From assembly GCF_000369405.1 (NCBI RefSeq), contig NZ_KB849998.1:374548-438547 (forward strand): a DNA stretch of 64,000 nt, read 5' to 3'. Below the pieces are notes generated by a model, which was not told the origin of the DNA, did not search any database, and saw only the letters and a program-made list of their open reading frames with translations. Below are positions 20,306 through 28,026 of the stretch, piece after piece. The first letter of the stretch is position 1. Each line of letters starts with the position of its first letter. The stretch is from Acinetobacter sp. ANC 3929. Its GTDB lineage: Bacteria > Pseudomonadota > Gammaproteobacteria > Pseudomonadales > Moraxellaceae. Both the position numbers and the translations under genes were made by a program.

Positions 20306-20617
20306 TTAAAGTTTTTTAATTTCATTGGCTGGATCATTTTCAGGATCAATCGGTTGTATCGAAGGATCACTTTTCGTGTCATAAAATTGGGTATCTTTTT
20401 GAGTTGTTTCCAATTTTTTCAACATATGTGATGTGGTATGTTCGGTCGTGTTTACCTCCTGTTTGATTAAAACGGTTGGAATCTTCCCTGAATGATCAGG
20501 GCTGATCTGATAAATTGCGGTATCATCCGTTGAACTGGTCGGTTCGGTAGGTTCAAAGTAGAAAACCACCAAGCCCAGTACAATCAATACAATTAAAAAT
20601 GCTGCAATCTGCTTCAT
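20306..20617 (-). CDS. small membrane-anchored protein linked to peptidase 1
   Basis: A 103-residue protein with one N-terminal transmembrane segment (IAAFLIVLIVLGLVVFYFEP) and a hydrophilic, Thr-rich, cysteine-free remainder. The C-terminus carries FYDTKSDPSIQPIDPENDP, shared exactly with the copy at 23599-23895, whereas the middle has diverged. GGAG lies seven bases before the ATG. It is transcribed just ahead of the peptidase gene in both duplicates, so a role in its export, folding, anchoring or inhibition is possible, but that is inference. No known family recognised. Confidence 0.72.
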   Translation of the reverse strand: MKQIAAFLIVLIVLGLVVFYFEPTEPTSSTDDTAIYQISPDHSGKIPTVLIKQEVNTTEHTTSHMLKKLETTQKDTQFYDTKSDPSIQPIDPENDPANEIKKL

Positions 20618-21234
20618 TCATATTCTCCAGCGCTTTATTTACTGGCCATTACTTGGTTTTCAATTCTTTTTCTATAAATAATGCGAATAAAATTTAATAT
20701 TCACTTTATATTTCACATTTATTTTTAAATAAAATACGATATAAATCGTGGGTTTATCTAAAAGATATCATGGCATCATGGTGTTTAATTCTGTGCTTCC
20801 TGTAGCGGAATTTGTAGTTACAGGAAACGCCCTGAAAAGCATGAAATTAATAAAAAACTGCAATCACAATTTCACATAGTTATACCAAGCAATAAAAATG
20901 CCATTATTTTGATCTTTTTTGAATCGGTTAAAAGCTATTTATTTATTCATAATTTTCATATTCACTCTGTTAAAACATAACCAGATCATGAGCAATTTTC
21001 AGCTTAAAACCTGACTAAAGCTGATAATTTACATATACCTATATAATAAAAAAGAGATCATTTTCACGTTCCAATACATGTAATCGACCTCCACAATTCC
21101 CTTCTAAAGTGTTTTTAAGCTGTAATCAGGTTGTAACGTTTTGATGAAATCCATAGATTTCTACTTTTTGCTCGCTATGATGCAATTGCGTTGATGAAGT
21201 ACCCCAATACGGTACATCGCTTAAGGAAATCGCA
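20618..21234. other. long divergent intergenic region with an inverted repeat
   Basis: This 617-base AT-rich stretch between the small membrane-protein gene and the divergent secreted-protein gene holds no credible ORF. TTCCTGTA (20797-20804) is inverted as TACAGGAA (20819-20826) across 14 bases. The part next to the small gene is recognisably repeated in copy 2 beyond 23895. GTACC and GGTAC flank a seven-base spacer near 21200, just before the downstream start. Confidence 0.5.
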
Positions 21235-21849
21235 ATGAAAAAAATGATCAAAACAGCTATCGTGACAACAAGTATCCTCGCTTCTGCTTCAGTTTTTGCA
21301 CAGAACGTTGGGGCAAATGCCAGCGGCTCAGCTCAAGTCAATGTACAACCGAGCGGCCTGATAAAAGGCGTAACGGGTGCAGTGAAAGGCACAGCGCAAG
21401 GTGTGGGTCAAGTGGCTCAAGGTGTGGGTCATACTGCACATAATGTCGGTCATGCTGCGGTCAACACAGGTGTTGCAGCCACTCATCAAACAGTAACTAC
21501 CGCAACGAATGTAGGTTCACACGTTGTTAGTAAAACAGGTGAAGTCGTAAAAAATACCAAAGACTATGCTGTAGACAAGGCAGTTGATGGTAAGGAATTC
21601 GCTGCGGATACCAGCGCAAATGTAAAACAGCGTATAGCAGATAAACAAGCAACTTCAAAATCTAAATCATTGAATTTAGAAGCACAAACCAATGCCAAAG
21701 CACAATTGAATGGCAAAACAACTGCAGTTAATGCAAAAACAGGTTTGAATGCTGATAAAAAGAACCTGCAAACAGGTGCGAATGTCGGTGTTAAAGTGTT
21801 AGGTGTGAATGCAAACGTTAATACCAATGCAAAAATTGGTGCGAATTAA
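21235..21849 (+). CDS. secreted low-complexity repeat protein
   Basis: A 204-residue protein with a clear Sec signal (MKKMIKTAIVTTSILASASVFA-QN). It has three compositional parts. Residues about 40-100 repeat G-x-x-x-x-G with Val, Ala, Gln and His (GVGQVAQGVGHTAHNVGHAA). Residues about 100-145 are charged and LEA-like (TKDYAVDKAVDGKEFAADTS). The end is rich in Asn, Ala and Val (GVNANVNTNAKIGAN) and may be beta-forming. No cysteine, no known domain. AAGGAAATCGCA precedes the ATG. A stub of its 3' end and terminator recurs at 24358-24453, so it once existed in two copies. Confidence 0.75.
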   Translation: MKKMIKTAIVTTSILASASVFAQNVGANASGSAQVNVQPSGLIKGVTGAVKGTAQGVGQVAQGVGHTAHNVGHAAVNTGVAATHQTVTTATNVGSHVVSKTGEVVKNTKDYAVDKAVDGKEFAADTSANVKQRIADKQATSKSKSLNLEAQTNAKAQLNGKTTAVNAKTGLNADKKNLQTGANVGVKVLGVNANVNTNAKIGAN

Positions 21850-21863
21850 TCCTCTTTAAAATA

Positions 21864-21897
21864 AAAAAAGCCCTTTGAAAATTCAAAGGGCTTTTTT
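21864..21897 (+). terminator. terminator after the secreted repeat protein
   Basis: AAAAAAGCCCTTTGAA pairs with TTCAAAGGGCTTTTTT. A near-identical hairpin recurs at 24418-24453. Confidence 0.9.
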
Positions 21898-22000
21898 ATT
21901 GTGATTGCAAGATGCAGCAGTGTTGTCGTTGGGTATTCAAGAATCTTGATAAAGCCTCATTATACGTAGCTATAAGGCTTCCAATACAATGATCATATAC

Positions 22001-22065
22001 CTTCAAGCCAATTTTCAGAAACTACAGAGTAAATTCAGTCTGAATAATTTAGCCCAGTGTGATTA
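22001..22065 (+). pseudogene. remnant of the 3' end of the small lipoprotein gene
   Basis: TTCAAGCCAATTTTC and the following bases match the last codons of the lipoprotein gene (from about 18713), including a terminal L-A-Q-C-D-stop in place of L-A-Q-C-H-stop. No start or upstream coding part remains. It marks the left border of duplication copy 2. Confidence 0.75.
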
Positions 22066-22077
22066 AGCCTATAAAAA

Positions 22078-22107
22078 CTCGTTGTATCTATCTCGAATTA
22101 CAACGAG
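22078..22107. terminator. hairpin downstream of peptidase 2
   Basis: CTCGTTGTA (22078-22086) pairs with TACAACGAG (22099-22107). The G-to-T change in one arm relative to the copy at 18793 is matched in the other arm, so pairing is kept. Confidence 0.55.
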
Positions 22108-22155
22108 CCATGGCTTTAAACTATGTTGGATCGACCTTTAAACTATAAAATAAGC

Positions 22156-23508
22156 TTAATTCGCATTTAGACCGCTGGTTGCCGCGAGTAAATCGATACG
22201 TGGGAACACTAAACCAGTTCGTGTATCTGTAATTGGCTTACCTGTCACTCTCAAACGATTTATGGTTTGATCGATTGTCTCTGATGGTGTCACACCATTG
22301 GCACGTAATACGGCAATTGCACCCGCCACATGCGGTGTCGCTTGAGACGTTCCGCCCATAGTATAACCACCAGCAGTAATCATTGCGCCTGGTGCCAACA
22401 ACGTAACCAACGAACCACCATTACTAAAGCATGTGATTTTATCGGCTGCTGTGGTTGGATCAGAACATTTCACAGGATTCCCCCATGTCCATCCTCCAAC
22501 ATTGCTATCATATACTGCACCAACACGTACCGCACCTTTCACACATGCAGGCGAAGTAACTCCATCTGCAAATGCATCATTCCCTGTGGCAACTACAGGT
22601 ACAACACCTGCTGCACGCGCATTGGCAAAAGCCGTGCTATAACTGCTATTTTGACACTCAGATATGTACTTGACGCCATATACGGAAAGACTCAGGTTAA
22701 CTGCTTTAATGTTATAGGCTCTAGCATTGTTTACAGTCCAATTCAATCCAGCCAAAATATCACTATCATAGGCAGTTACTCCCGCTTGCCCATTAACAGA
22801 TACATTTCGAAATACGTCAATCCCAATAATTTTGGTTTTAGATGCAACTTTAGCAATCACTCCTGCAACATTACTACCATGACCATTATCATCTCGGCTA
22901 TTATCATTCGGCGCAACATCAAACGAAAGAACGACTCGGCAAGTTGATTCAGGTCTATTTATTGCAGTACAACCAAAATCAGCATATGTATAGTCTACAC
23001 CCGTATCAATCACCACCACACTCGTCCCCTCACCCGTAAAGCCATTTGTGACCGCTTGAGGTTGATTAATTAAAGGTAGACTTTCCATTGTGGTGGGAAC
23101 ATTCTTACGGTTTGGATAAACCCCCTTTACAGTCGGATCATTTAAAACCTGCGCTAAGGTTTCACGATTGTGAATACGATATAAGCCCAGAGGCAAACCA
23201 TTAAACTCACGCAAGGTTTGAAAACCTGCTGCTTTGGCAAATTTATTTTTGAACTGACTTTTACCATCTGCAATCAGGCTACGCTTTTCCCGCCCCAAAG
23301 CAGTGCTGGTTGCACTGCTATCGTATTCAATCAGTAAATCATTGGAATCATTGTCGACCAAGGCATCCACATTGATTTTGCCATTCGACACTTTATTTAA
23401 TGCTGCGGTGCTGAGTCGTTGTTTAAGTTGGACAGCATCAAGTGCTGCTGAGGTTGTAGTGGTATAAAAAGCACATAAGCTTATAAGTAATAAGGTTTTA
23501 TTGTTCAC
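22156..23508 (-). CDS. secreted subtilisin-like serine peptidase (S8), copy 2
   Basis: A 450-residue paralogue of the peptidase at 18874-20229, with the same GTG start, GGAG site and signal peptide. The catalytic residues are intact: Asp168 (VVVIDTGV), His210 (DDNGHGSNVAGVIA), Asn310 (VVATGNDAF) and Ser388 (GGTSQATPHVAGAIAVL). Over the first 170 or so residues it differs from copy 1 by only three substitutions and one Ala deletion. After the catalytic Asp, differences are frequent and cluster in loops (DYTYADFGCTAINRPE, FRNVSVNGQAGV, NVGGWTWGNPV). It is likely active with altered substrate preference. The small partner gene lies 90 bases upstream. Confidence 0.93.
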   Translation of the reverse strand: MNNKTLLLISLCAFYTTTTSAALDAVQLKQRLSTAALNKVSNGKINVDALVDNDSNDLLIEYDSSATSTALGREKRSLIADGKSQFKNKFAKAAGFQTLREFNGLPLGLYRIHNRETLAQVLNDPTVKGVYPNRKNVPTTMESLPLINQPQAVTNGFTGEGTSVVVIDTGVDYTYADFGCTAINRPESTCRVVLSFDVAPNDNSRDDNGHGSNVAGVIAKVASKTKIIGIDVFRNVSVNGQAGVTAYDSDILAGLNWTVNNARAYNIKAVNLSLSVYGVKYISECQNSSYSTAFANARAAGVVPVVATGNDAFADGVTSPACVKGAVRVGAVYDSNVGGWTWGNPVKCSDPTTAADKITCFSNGGSLVTLLAPGAMITAGGYTMGGTSQATPHVAGAIAVLRANGVTPSETIDQTINRLRVTGKPITDTRTGLVFPRIDLLAATSGLNAN

Positions 23509-23598
23509 TATTGATCTCCATCATTCTTGGGTAAAGAACTGTTTTATTACTTGTTCTTTCTTGGATAAAACAATCTAGATGATTTAAGGTTTTTGGAT

Positions 23599-23895
23599 TT
23601 AATTGGCTGGATCATTTTCAGGATCGATTGGTTGTATCGAAGGATCGCTCTTCGTATCATAAAATTGAGGATCTTCTTGTGTGCTCTTAAATTCGTTCAA
23701 CTTATGCGAATTTGTCTGTTCTGTTGTTACAGTCTCCTCTTTATGTGACGTGATTGGAAAGATGTCTGAATGCTTAGAATTAATCTGAGCGTTTCCTGCA
23801 TCATCTTTTACAGGTGTCTGCTGTGATGGCTTCAGATAGAAAACCACTAAACCTAGTGCAATCAGTACAATTAAAAATGCTGCGACTTGTTTCAT
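23599..23895 (-). CDS. small membrane-anchored protein linked to peptidase 2
   Basis: A 98-residue paralogue of the protein at 20306-20617. The membrane segment (VAAFLIVLIALGLVVFYLKP) and the C-terminal FYDTKSDPSIQPIDPENDP are kept, while residues about 25-75 are largely different. This copy ends in PAN and lacks the last five residues (EIKKL) of copy 1. The ribosome binding site region (GGGAGAATATGA) is conserved. Function unknown; linked to the peptidase by position in both copies. Confidence 0.72.
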   Translation of the reverse strand: MKQVAAFLIVLIALGLVVFYLKPSQQTPVKDDAGNAQINSKHSDIFPITSHKEETVTTEQTNSHKLNEFKSTQEDPQFYDTKSDPSIQPIDPENDPAN

Positions 23896-24357
23896 TCATA
23901 TTCTCCCTTTCTCTATTTATTGATCACAGCGTGGTTCACATTTCTTTTTCTATAAAGCCATGTGAATAAGTTTTAATATTCACTTTATATTTCACATATA
24001 TTTTTAATAAAGTACGATTTCCATCCCATACTTAAACAATGCAGTACTGTTTTTTATTTGCCTAAATAATTGAAAAAGCAATGAATACTTGCAAGATATA
24101 CTTCAAAAAGTCACCATGAAAACGCAATCATTTTTTATAACAATACCAAACAGTACCGTAGAATGAGTTTAATCTTTTTCCAATCAACTTAACACTGTTA
24201 AGATATTCTAATTTTTTATGTTTATAAAACTAAATTATAACTTGATCGAAATGATTCAATTAACTTAAATAAAACAAAAGCTTAAGTTTTTATTTTAAAA
24301 TTGATCATCCCAAGACTACATTCACACAAAGCGTATGTATAATTTCGCTCAGTCGTC
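23896..24357. other. intergenic region of duplication copy 2
   Basis: The part next to 23895 resembles the region beyond 20617 in copy 1. The rest is AT-rich, without a credible ORF. TATGTATAAT occurs near 24334, resembling a -10 element pointing at the gene stub that follows. Confidence 0.5.
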
Positions 24358-24402
24358 GTGAATGCAAACGTCAATACCAATACCAAAATTGGTGCGAATT
24401 AA
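24358..24402 (+). pseudogene. 3' stub of the secreted repeat protein gene
   Basis: The last 15 codons read V-N-A-N-V-N-T-N-T-K-I-G-A-N-stop, against V-N-A-N-V-N-T-N-A-K-I-G-A-N-stop in the intact gene ending at 21849. The rest of the gene, including signal peptide and repeats, is absent. The matching terminator follows. Confidence 0.85.
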
Positions 24403-24417
24403 CGTTCTATAAAATAT

Positions 24418-24453
24418 AAAAAAAGCCCTTTGAACACTCAAAGGGCTTTTTTT
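24418..24453. terminator. terminator, duplicate of the one at 21864
   Basis: AAAAAAAGCCCTTTGA pairs with TCAAAGGGCTTTTTTT. The A tract on the left lets it also end the convergent hydrolase transcript. Confidence 0.88.
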
Positions 24454-24469
24454 AGTGTGATTGCAAGAT

Positions 24470-25741
24470 TCAGCAGAGTTGTAGCTTGGTCTGCTCGTCT
24501 GCGTTGTTCTCAATAAATTGGGTAAAACCAGATGCATCACAGCTTAAAGTCAGTTGCTTATAGCTCAGACTATAAAAATCGGCATAGTGTTTAAACACCA
24601 GTGGGGATTGATCAAGTGCAAAGGGATCCCCATCTTTGACCAATTTATGAATCCCACGATCATTCATGCTGAGAAAATAATATTCGTCATTCAATGTTAG
24701 TTTGACCAACGCATTTGCCGTGAGATTTAAGGGCAATAAATACGCTTGGTTTGCTGCAATGATTTCCGCCGTATAACTTTCCAGTTTCAAGCTGGCTAAA
24801 TTAAATACCACAAAGTGATTTTGTGCTGTCACCACATTGGCTGGCAATGCTGCTGCATGTTGAACAAAGTGCAGATGTACCCCAAGCTTATGTAAATTTT
24901 GCTCCGTACCCTGCTTTAAATTAAACAGTTGCTGTACCAGTTTCTGTTTGAGAACAGCATCAAAATAACGCTCATCTAAGGCGATCTCGTTCTGTTCCAG
25001 AATTTTGAGCAAAGCCTGATTATGCCGAGGTAATAAAGCATCCAACACATGGCGATAATAGAACTTGCTTTGCTTTTTAACCTCTCGAACCCGCTTATAG
25101 AAATAAGTGATTTCAAATGGCTCAACCACAAAATCATTCAACAGCTGGGAACTTGCTAAAACAGACAGTGCTTCATGACCCGTAAATGGCAAATGAATGA
25201 CGTGCATTTTAGGCAATAAAGGCTGGATCTTTAAGAAATGCTCTTTATCTTCCGCATAGTACGGATCATAGACAATGATGTACTCACGCGATGAATCGAC
25301 TTCATCTGCCTGAATCTGCATGTCTTGATGGATAGATGCATCAAAAAATTCAGCATAACGGCGATCCTGTACCACATCAGGATCAATTGAATACTGAGGT
25401 ACAAAAGCCACAATTTTCTGCATATTCAATAAATTTGAATATTTGATCGCAGCGTAGCCCCCCATAGAGCCACCATAGCCAACAATCCCTTTGAATTGTT
25501 CTAAAATTGGCTGAATCTGCTGCTGCATCAAGATCATGCTGCTTTTAGGAAACCATGATTTCTGTTTCGGCATTATACCGATCACATTGTATTGATATTT
25601 TATTAACGATTTTTCAGCATTGATTGACATGCCTTTAGCGCGACTAATCAAATCGCCAAACGAAATCACTAAAGTGTCACTTGAACCTTTTAAAAAAATA
25701 ACGCGAATATGCTCATCTTCAAATATTATTTGCTTATCCAT
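24470..25741 (-). CDS. alpha/beta hydrolase-fold protein of unknown substrate
   Basis: A 423-residue cytoplasmic protein. The first 220 or so residues look like an alpha/beta hydrolase: a nucleophile elbow VGYGGSMGGYAAIKYS (G-x-S-x-G) and a late His in PFTGHEALSVL. The remaining 200 residues hold no recognised motif. The frame is open to a GTG two codons earlier; I prefer the ATG at 25741. Proteins with a GGSMGGYAA elbow occur near polysaccharide and secretion loci, but nothing here supports such a role. Its 3' end forms the right border of the duplication. Confidence 0.72.
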   Translation of the reverse strand: MDKQIIFEDEHIRVIFLKGSSDTLVISFGDLISRAKGMSINAEKSLIKYQYNVIGIMPKQKSWFPKSSMILMQQQIQPILEQFKGIVGYGGSMGGYAAIKYSNLLNMQKIVAFVPQYSIDPDVVQDRRYAEFFDASIHQDMQIQADEVDSSREYIIVYDPYYAEDKEHFLKIQPLLPKMHVIHLPFTGHEALSVLASSQLLNDFVVEPFEITYFYKRVREVKKQSKFYYRHVLDALLPRHNQALLKILEQNEIALDERYFDAVLKQKLVQQLFNLKQGTEQNLHKLGVHLHFVQHAAALPANVVTAQNHFVVFNLASLKLESYTAEIIAANQAYLLPLNLTANALVKLTLNDEYYFLSMNDRGIHKLVKDGDPFALDQSPLVFKHYADFYSLSYKQLTLSCDASGFTQFIENNADEQTKLQLC

Positions 25742-25862
25742 GCTCACACTGAAAAGTTGATCCTAGGCCTGTAGCAAAAAGTCACCAAATGGTGGCTTTG
25801 CCAAACCATAATTGCGGAGTATCTTATTTTATAGAGATAAGACAGATTAAAAAGCGCAAAAA

Positions 25863-26642
25863 ATGACACAATCCTTACATCCTACTGCACAGAAAGGCTT
25901 TAGTTTAGGGGCTGAACTCTACCAACAGGTTCGCCCTAGTTACCCGCAAGAAATAGCGGTTTGGCTGCAAGATCGACTCCAAATAGGTGAAAGTTCCACT
26001 GTTATTGACCTCGGTGCAGGGACTGGCAAATTCTTACCTTACCTGATTCAAACACAGGCAAAAGTGATCGCAGTCGAGCCTGTTACTGAAATGTTGCAAC
26101 AACTACAGCAGACTTATCCCTCTGTTGAATGTTTACAAGCATCCAGCACACAACTTCCCTTAAAAGATGCATCAATTGATGCCATTCTCTGTGCTCAATC
26201 GTTCCACTGGTTTTCCAATATCGAAACGCTCAGTGAAATGCATCGCGTACTCAAGCCATCAGGTCATTTAGGGCTGATCTGGAATCAACGGGATACCAAT
26301 ATCGATTGGGTTAAAGCACTAGCCGATGAAATTGCACCTTTAGAAGGAGATACACCGCGTTATCATAGTGAACAATGGAAACAGGTGTTTGAGGAGCAAA
26401 GCTTATTTAAATTGGAAGGATTACAAACCTTTCAGCAAGCTCATCAAGGCAGCGTCGAACAAGTGGTGAGTAAACGCTTGCTGTCCACCAGTTTTATCGC
26501 CGCGATGCCATCAGCAGAGCAACAACAGTTAAAAGCAAAGTTTGAAAAAATTGTATTTGATTTTACGGGCTTAACTGCGCAAGATCAGATTAGCTTCCCC
26601 TATACCACTTTTGCCTACCATTTCCAGAAAATATCAAATTAA
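25863..26642 (+). CDS. class I SAM-dependent methyltransferase
   Basis: A 259-residue protein with the Rossmann methyltransferase motif VIDLGAGTGKFLPYL near residue 44, an acidic residue after the second strand (VIAVEPVTEML), and the motif ILCAQSFHWFSNIETLSEMHRVLKPSGHLGLIW. This arrangement is common in small-molecule methyltransferases of the YcgJ/TMT1-like type. The acceptor is unknown. A lipoprotein gene starts 18 bases downstream in the same direction, so the two may be co-transcribed. Confidence 0.88.
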   Translation: MTQSLHPTAQKGFSLGAELYQQVRPSYPQEIAVWLQDRLQIGESSTVIDLGAGTGKFLPYLIQTQAKVIAVEPVTEMLQQLQQTYPSVECLQASSTQLPLKDASIDAILCAQSFHWFSNIETLSEMHRVLKPSGHLGLIWNQRDTNIDWVKALADEIAPLEGDTPRYHSEQWKQVFEEQSLFKLEGLQTFQQAHQGSVEQVVSKRLLSTSFIAAMPSAEQQQLKAKFEKIVFDFTGLTAQDQISFPYTTFAYHFQKISN

Positions 26643-26660
26643 TCTTGAACGAGTTGAGCT

Positions 26661-27233
26661 ATGCCTAATCTTAAAATCACATTTGCCATTACCTGTGTAC
26701 TCAGTTCAGCGCTGATGCTCAGTGCATGTAATAAAGACAAAGAACCTTCTGCCAATAAAGAGCAGCAAAGTAGTTCTTCTAGCAATGACGCGATTGGCCA
26801 GCTCAATCAAACACCAATCAAGCAGTTCCCTGCCACAGCTGATGATGGTCATGATATTGCGATTTTAGAAGATTATGACAAGCGCTTTACCGACATGAGC
26901 GATAGTATGGAAATTGAATTGGCCAAAATGAAAGAAGCCAATACGTTAACGCCTGAATTTGAACAGCAACGTCAAAAGGATAATGTGAAATCTGCACTTG
27001 CCATGCTCAAAGATTTGGAGTTAAAAACGGAACAAGGGCGTTATATTCAGGGCTTGCTCTACGATTATTGGGAACAGCAAGCCAAAGTTTTAGATCAAGG
27101 AAATGCATCGACTCAGACGCAAACGGATGCCAATAAACAAGTGAATCATCTGAGTGAATATTTGCATGCACAAAGCCAGTTACATCACTGGAAAAGTGCA
27201 CAAGCACCTGAAACCAAAATGCAGGCTGAATAA
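26661..27233 (+). CDS. lipoprotein of unknown function
   Basis: A 190-residue lipoprotein: MPNLKITFAITCVLSSALMLSACNK with lipobox LSAC, then a Ser/Asn/Gln-rich linker to about residue 60. The rest is highly charged and predicted helical (EIELAKMKEANTLTPEFEQQRQK), without further cysteines. No family recognised. It follows the methyltransferase gene closely and ends at a terminator. Confidence 0.7.
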   Translation: MPNLKITFAITCVLSSALMLSACNKDKEPSANKEQQSSSSSNDAIGQLNQTPIKQFPATADDGHDIAILEDYDKRFTDMSDSMEIELAKMKEANTLTPEFEQQRQKDNVKSALAMLKDLELKTEQGRYIQGLLYDYWEQQAKVLDQGNASTQTQTDANKQVNHLSEYLHAQSQLHHWKSAQAPETKMQAE

Positions 27234-27247
27234 TTCACAGCTATAAA

Positions 27248-27272
27248 AAAAGAGGGTTTCTTACCCTCTTTT
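27248..27272. terminator. bidirectional terminator
   Basis: AAAAGAGGGT pairs perfectly with ACCCTCTTTT around TTCTT, between convergent genes. Confidence 0.9.
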
Positions 27273-27293
27273 GTATTTAGATACGGTATTCCA

Positions 27294-27857
27294 TTAAATA
27301 TTCTGTTTCTCAATCCACTGAATCGAACTCACACGAAATAATTCACAGGCACCATCGCCAACACCACCTGGGGTCAGCGAAGATTTCCAAACCAGATCCT
27401 TGTCACGAATCTCAACCAGTTCACCTTTTAACTGCACCAAATCTCCACGCTTCACCTGCTTGATTTGCTTTGCAATTTCAGGATTGGCAGGAATAATGTG
27501 CATGTTGGACACCATTTTAATCGCTTGATCTGGTGGCACAGGTAATTTGGTCATTTTCCAATTCAGATAACGGTCATACTGGCGAACATCAATCGTCCGT
27601 GCAATCTCAGGTTCAGCAAAAAGACCTAAACTGACAGCATAGTCAATCGGAGAAAACTTAGCTTGTTCATCATCATGGTAGACTTTTGATCCGAGAATAC
27701 GGAAGTTGCCATCAAAAGGCTTAAGGACTGAAATCGATTGATACTTCACAACTGGCGATAAACCATTGGCAATATTATATTCATCTCCACTAGCCGATGC
27801 ATGTGTTTGCCCAATTGCAGCCACCATGCATAAACTCATCCATAGACGTTTCTTCAT
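27294..27857 (-). CDS. exported protein of unknown function
   Basis: A 187-residue protein with a signal peptide (MKKRLWMSLCMVAAIGQTHASA). The C-terminal third (VKRGDLVQLKGELVEIRDKD, then WKSSLTPGGVGDGACE) has the look of a small beta-barrel with a conserved W-x-S-S-L and a single Cys. Similar segments occur in uncharacterised gammaproteobacterial proteins, but I cannot assign a family. Divergent from the methyltransferase gene to its right. Confidence 0.65.
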   Translation of the reverse strand: MKKRLWMSLCMVAAIGQTHASASGDEYNIANGLSPVVKYQSISVLKPFDGNFRILGSKVYHDDEQAKFSPIDYAVSLGLFAEPEIARTIDVRQYDRYLNWKMTKLPVPPDQAIKMVSNMHIIPANPEIAKQIKQVKRGDLVQLKGELVEIRDKDLVWKSSLTPGGVGDGACELFRVSSIQWIEKQNI

Positions 27858-28026
27858 GGCTCAATCATCCTCAAAAATAATGAAAAACTTAGAAATACCT
27901 TTCTCTTCATAGTATGCTTAGATGGTGAAAAAAAGTGCTTTATTTGGTAACAATCCAGCTCACTTTAGTCATATTTTTGTGGTGCCCTGCCATACCGTCC
28001 TTCTCTGAATCAATAAATGGAATTCT

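Larger units (their letters stand above)
18713..21940. repeat. tandem duplication, copy 1 (complete)
   Basis: This unit runs from the last codons of the small lipoprotein gene through peptidase 1, its small partner and the secreted repeat protein gene with its terminator. It ends in about 20 bases resembling the 3' end of the hydrolase gene at 24470. Every part has a counterpart in the same order at 22001-24490. Borders are my estimate by eye. Confidence 0.85.
22001..24490. repeat. tandem duplication, copy 2 (with internal deletion)
   Basis: It contains, in the same order as copy 1, the lipoprotein 3' remnant, a hairpin, peptidase 2, its small partner, then only the last 15 codons and terminator of the secreted repeat protein, running into the hydrolase 3' end. 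Most of the repeat-protein gene has been lost. Borders estimated by eye. Confidence 0.85.

Noticed and set aside
22330..22947. 205-codon plus-strand ORF opposite peptidase 2
   Set aside because: It is Cys/Ile/Ser/Thr-rich and antisense to a peptidase with intact catalytic motifs. The corresponding frame in copy 1 is not open over this length.
18871..24490. Transposon or genomic-island origin for the duplicated cassette
   Set aside because: I see no transposase, integrase, terminal inverted repeats or target-site duplication. The borders fall inside ordinary genes, which fits tandem duplication better.
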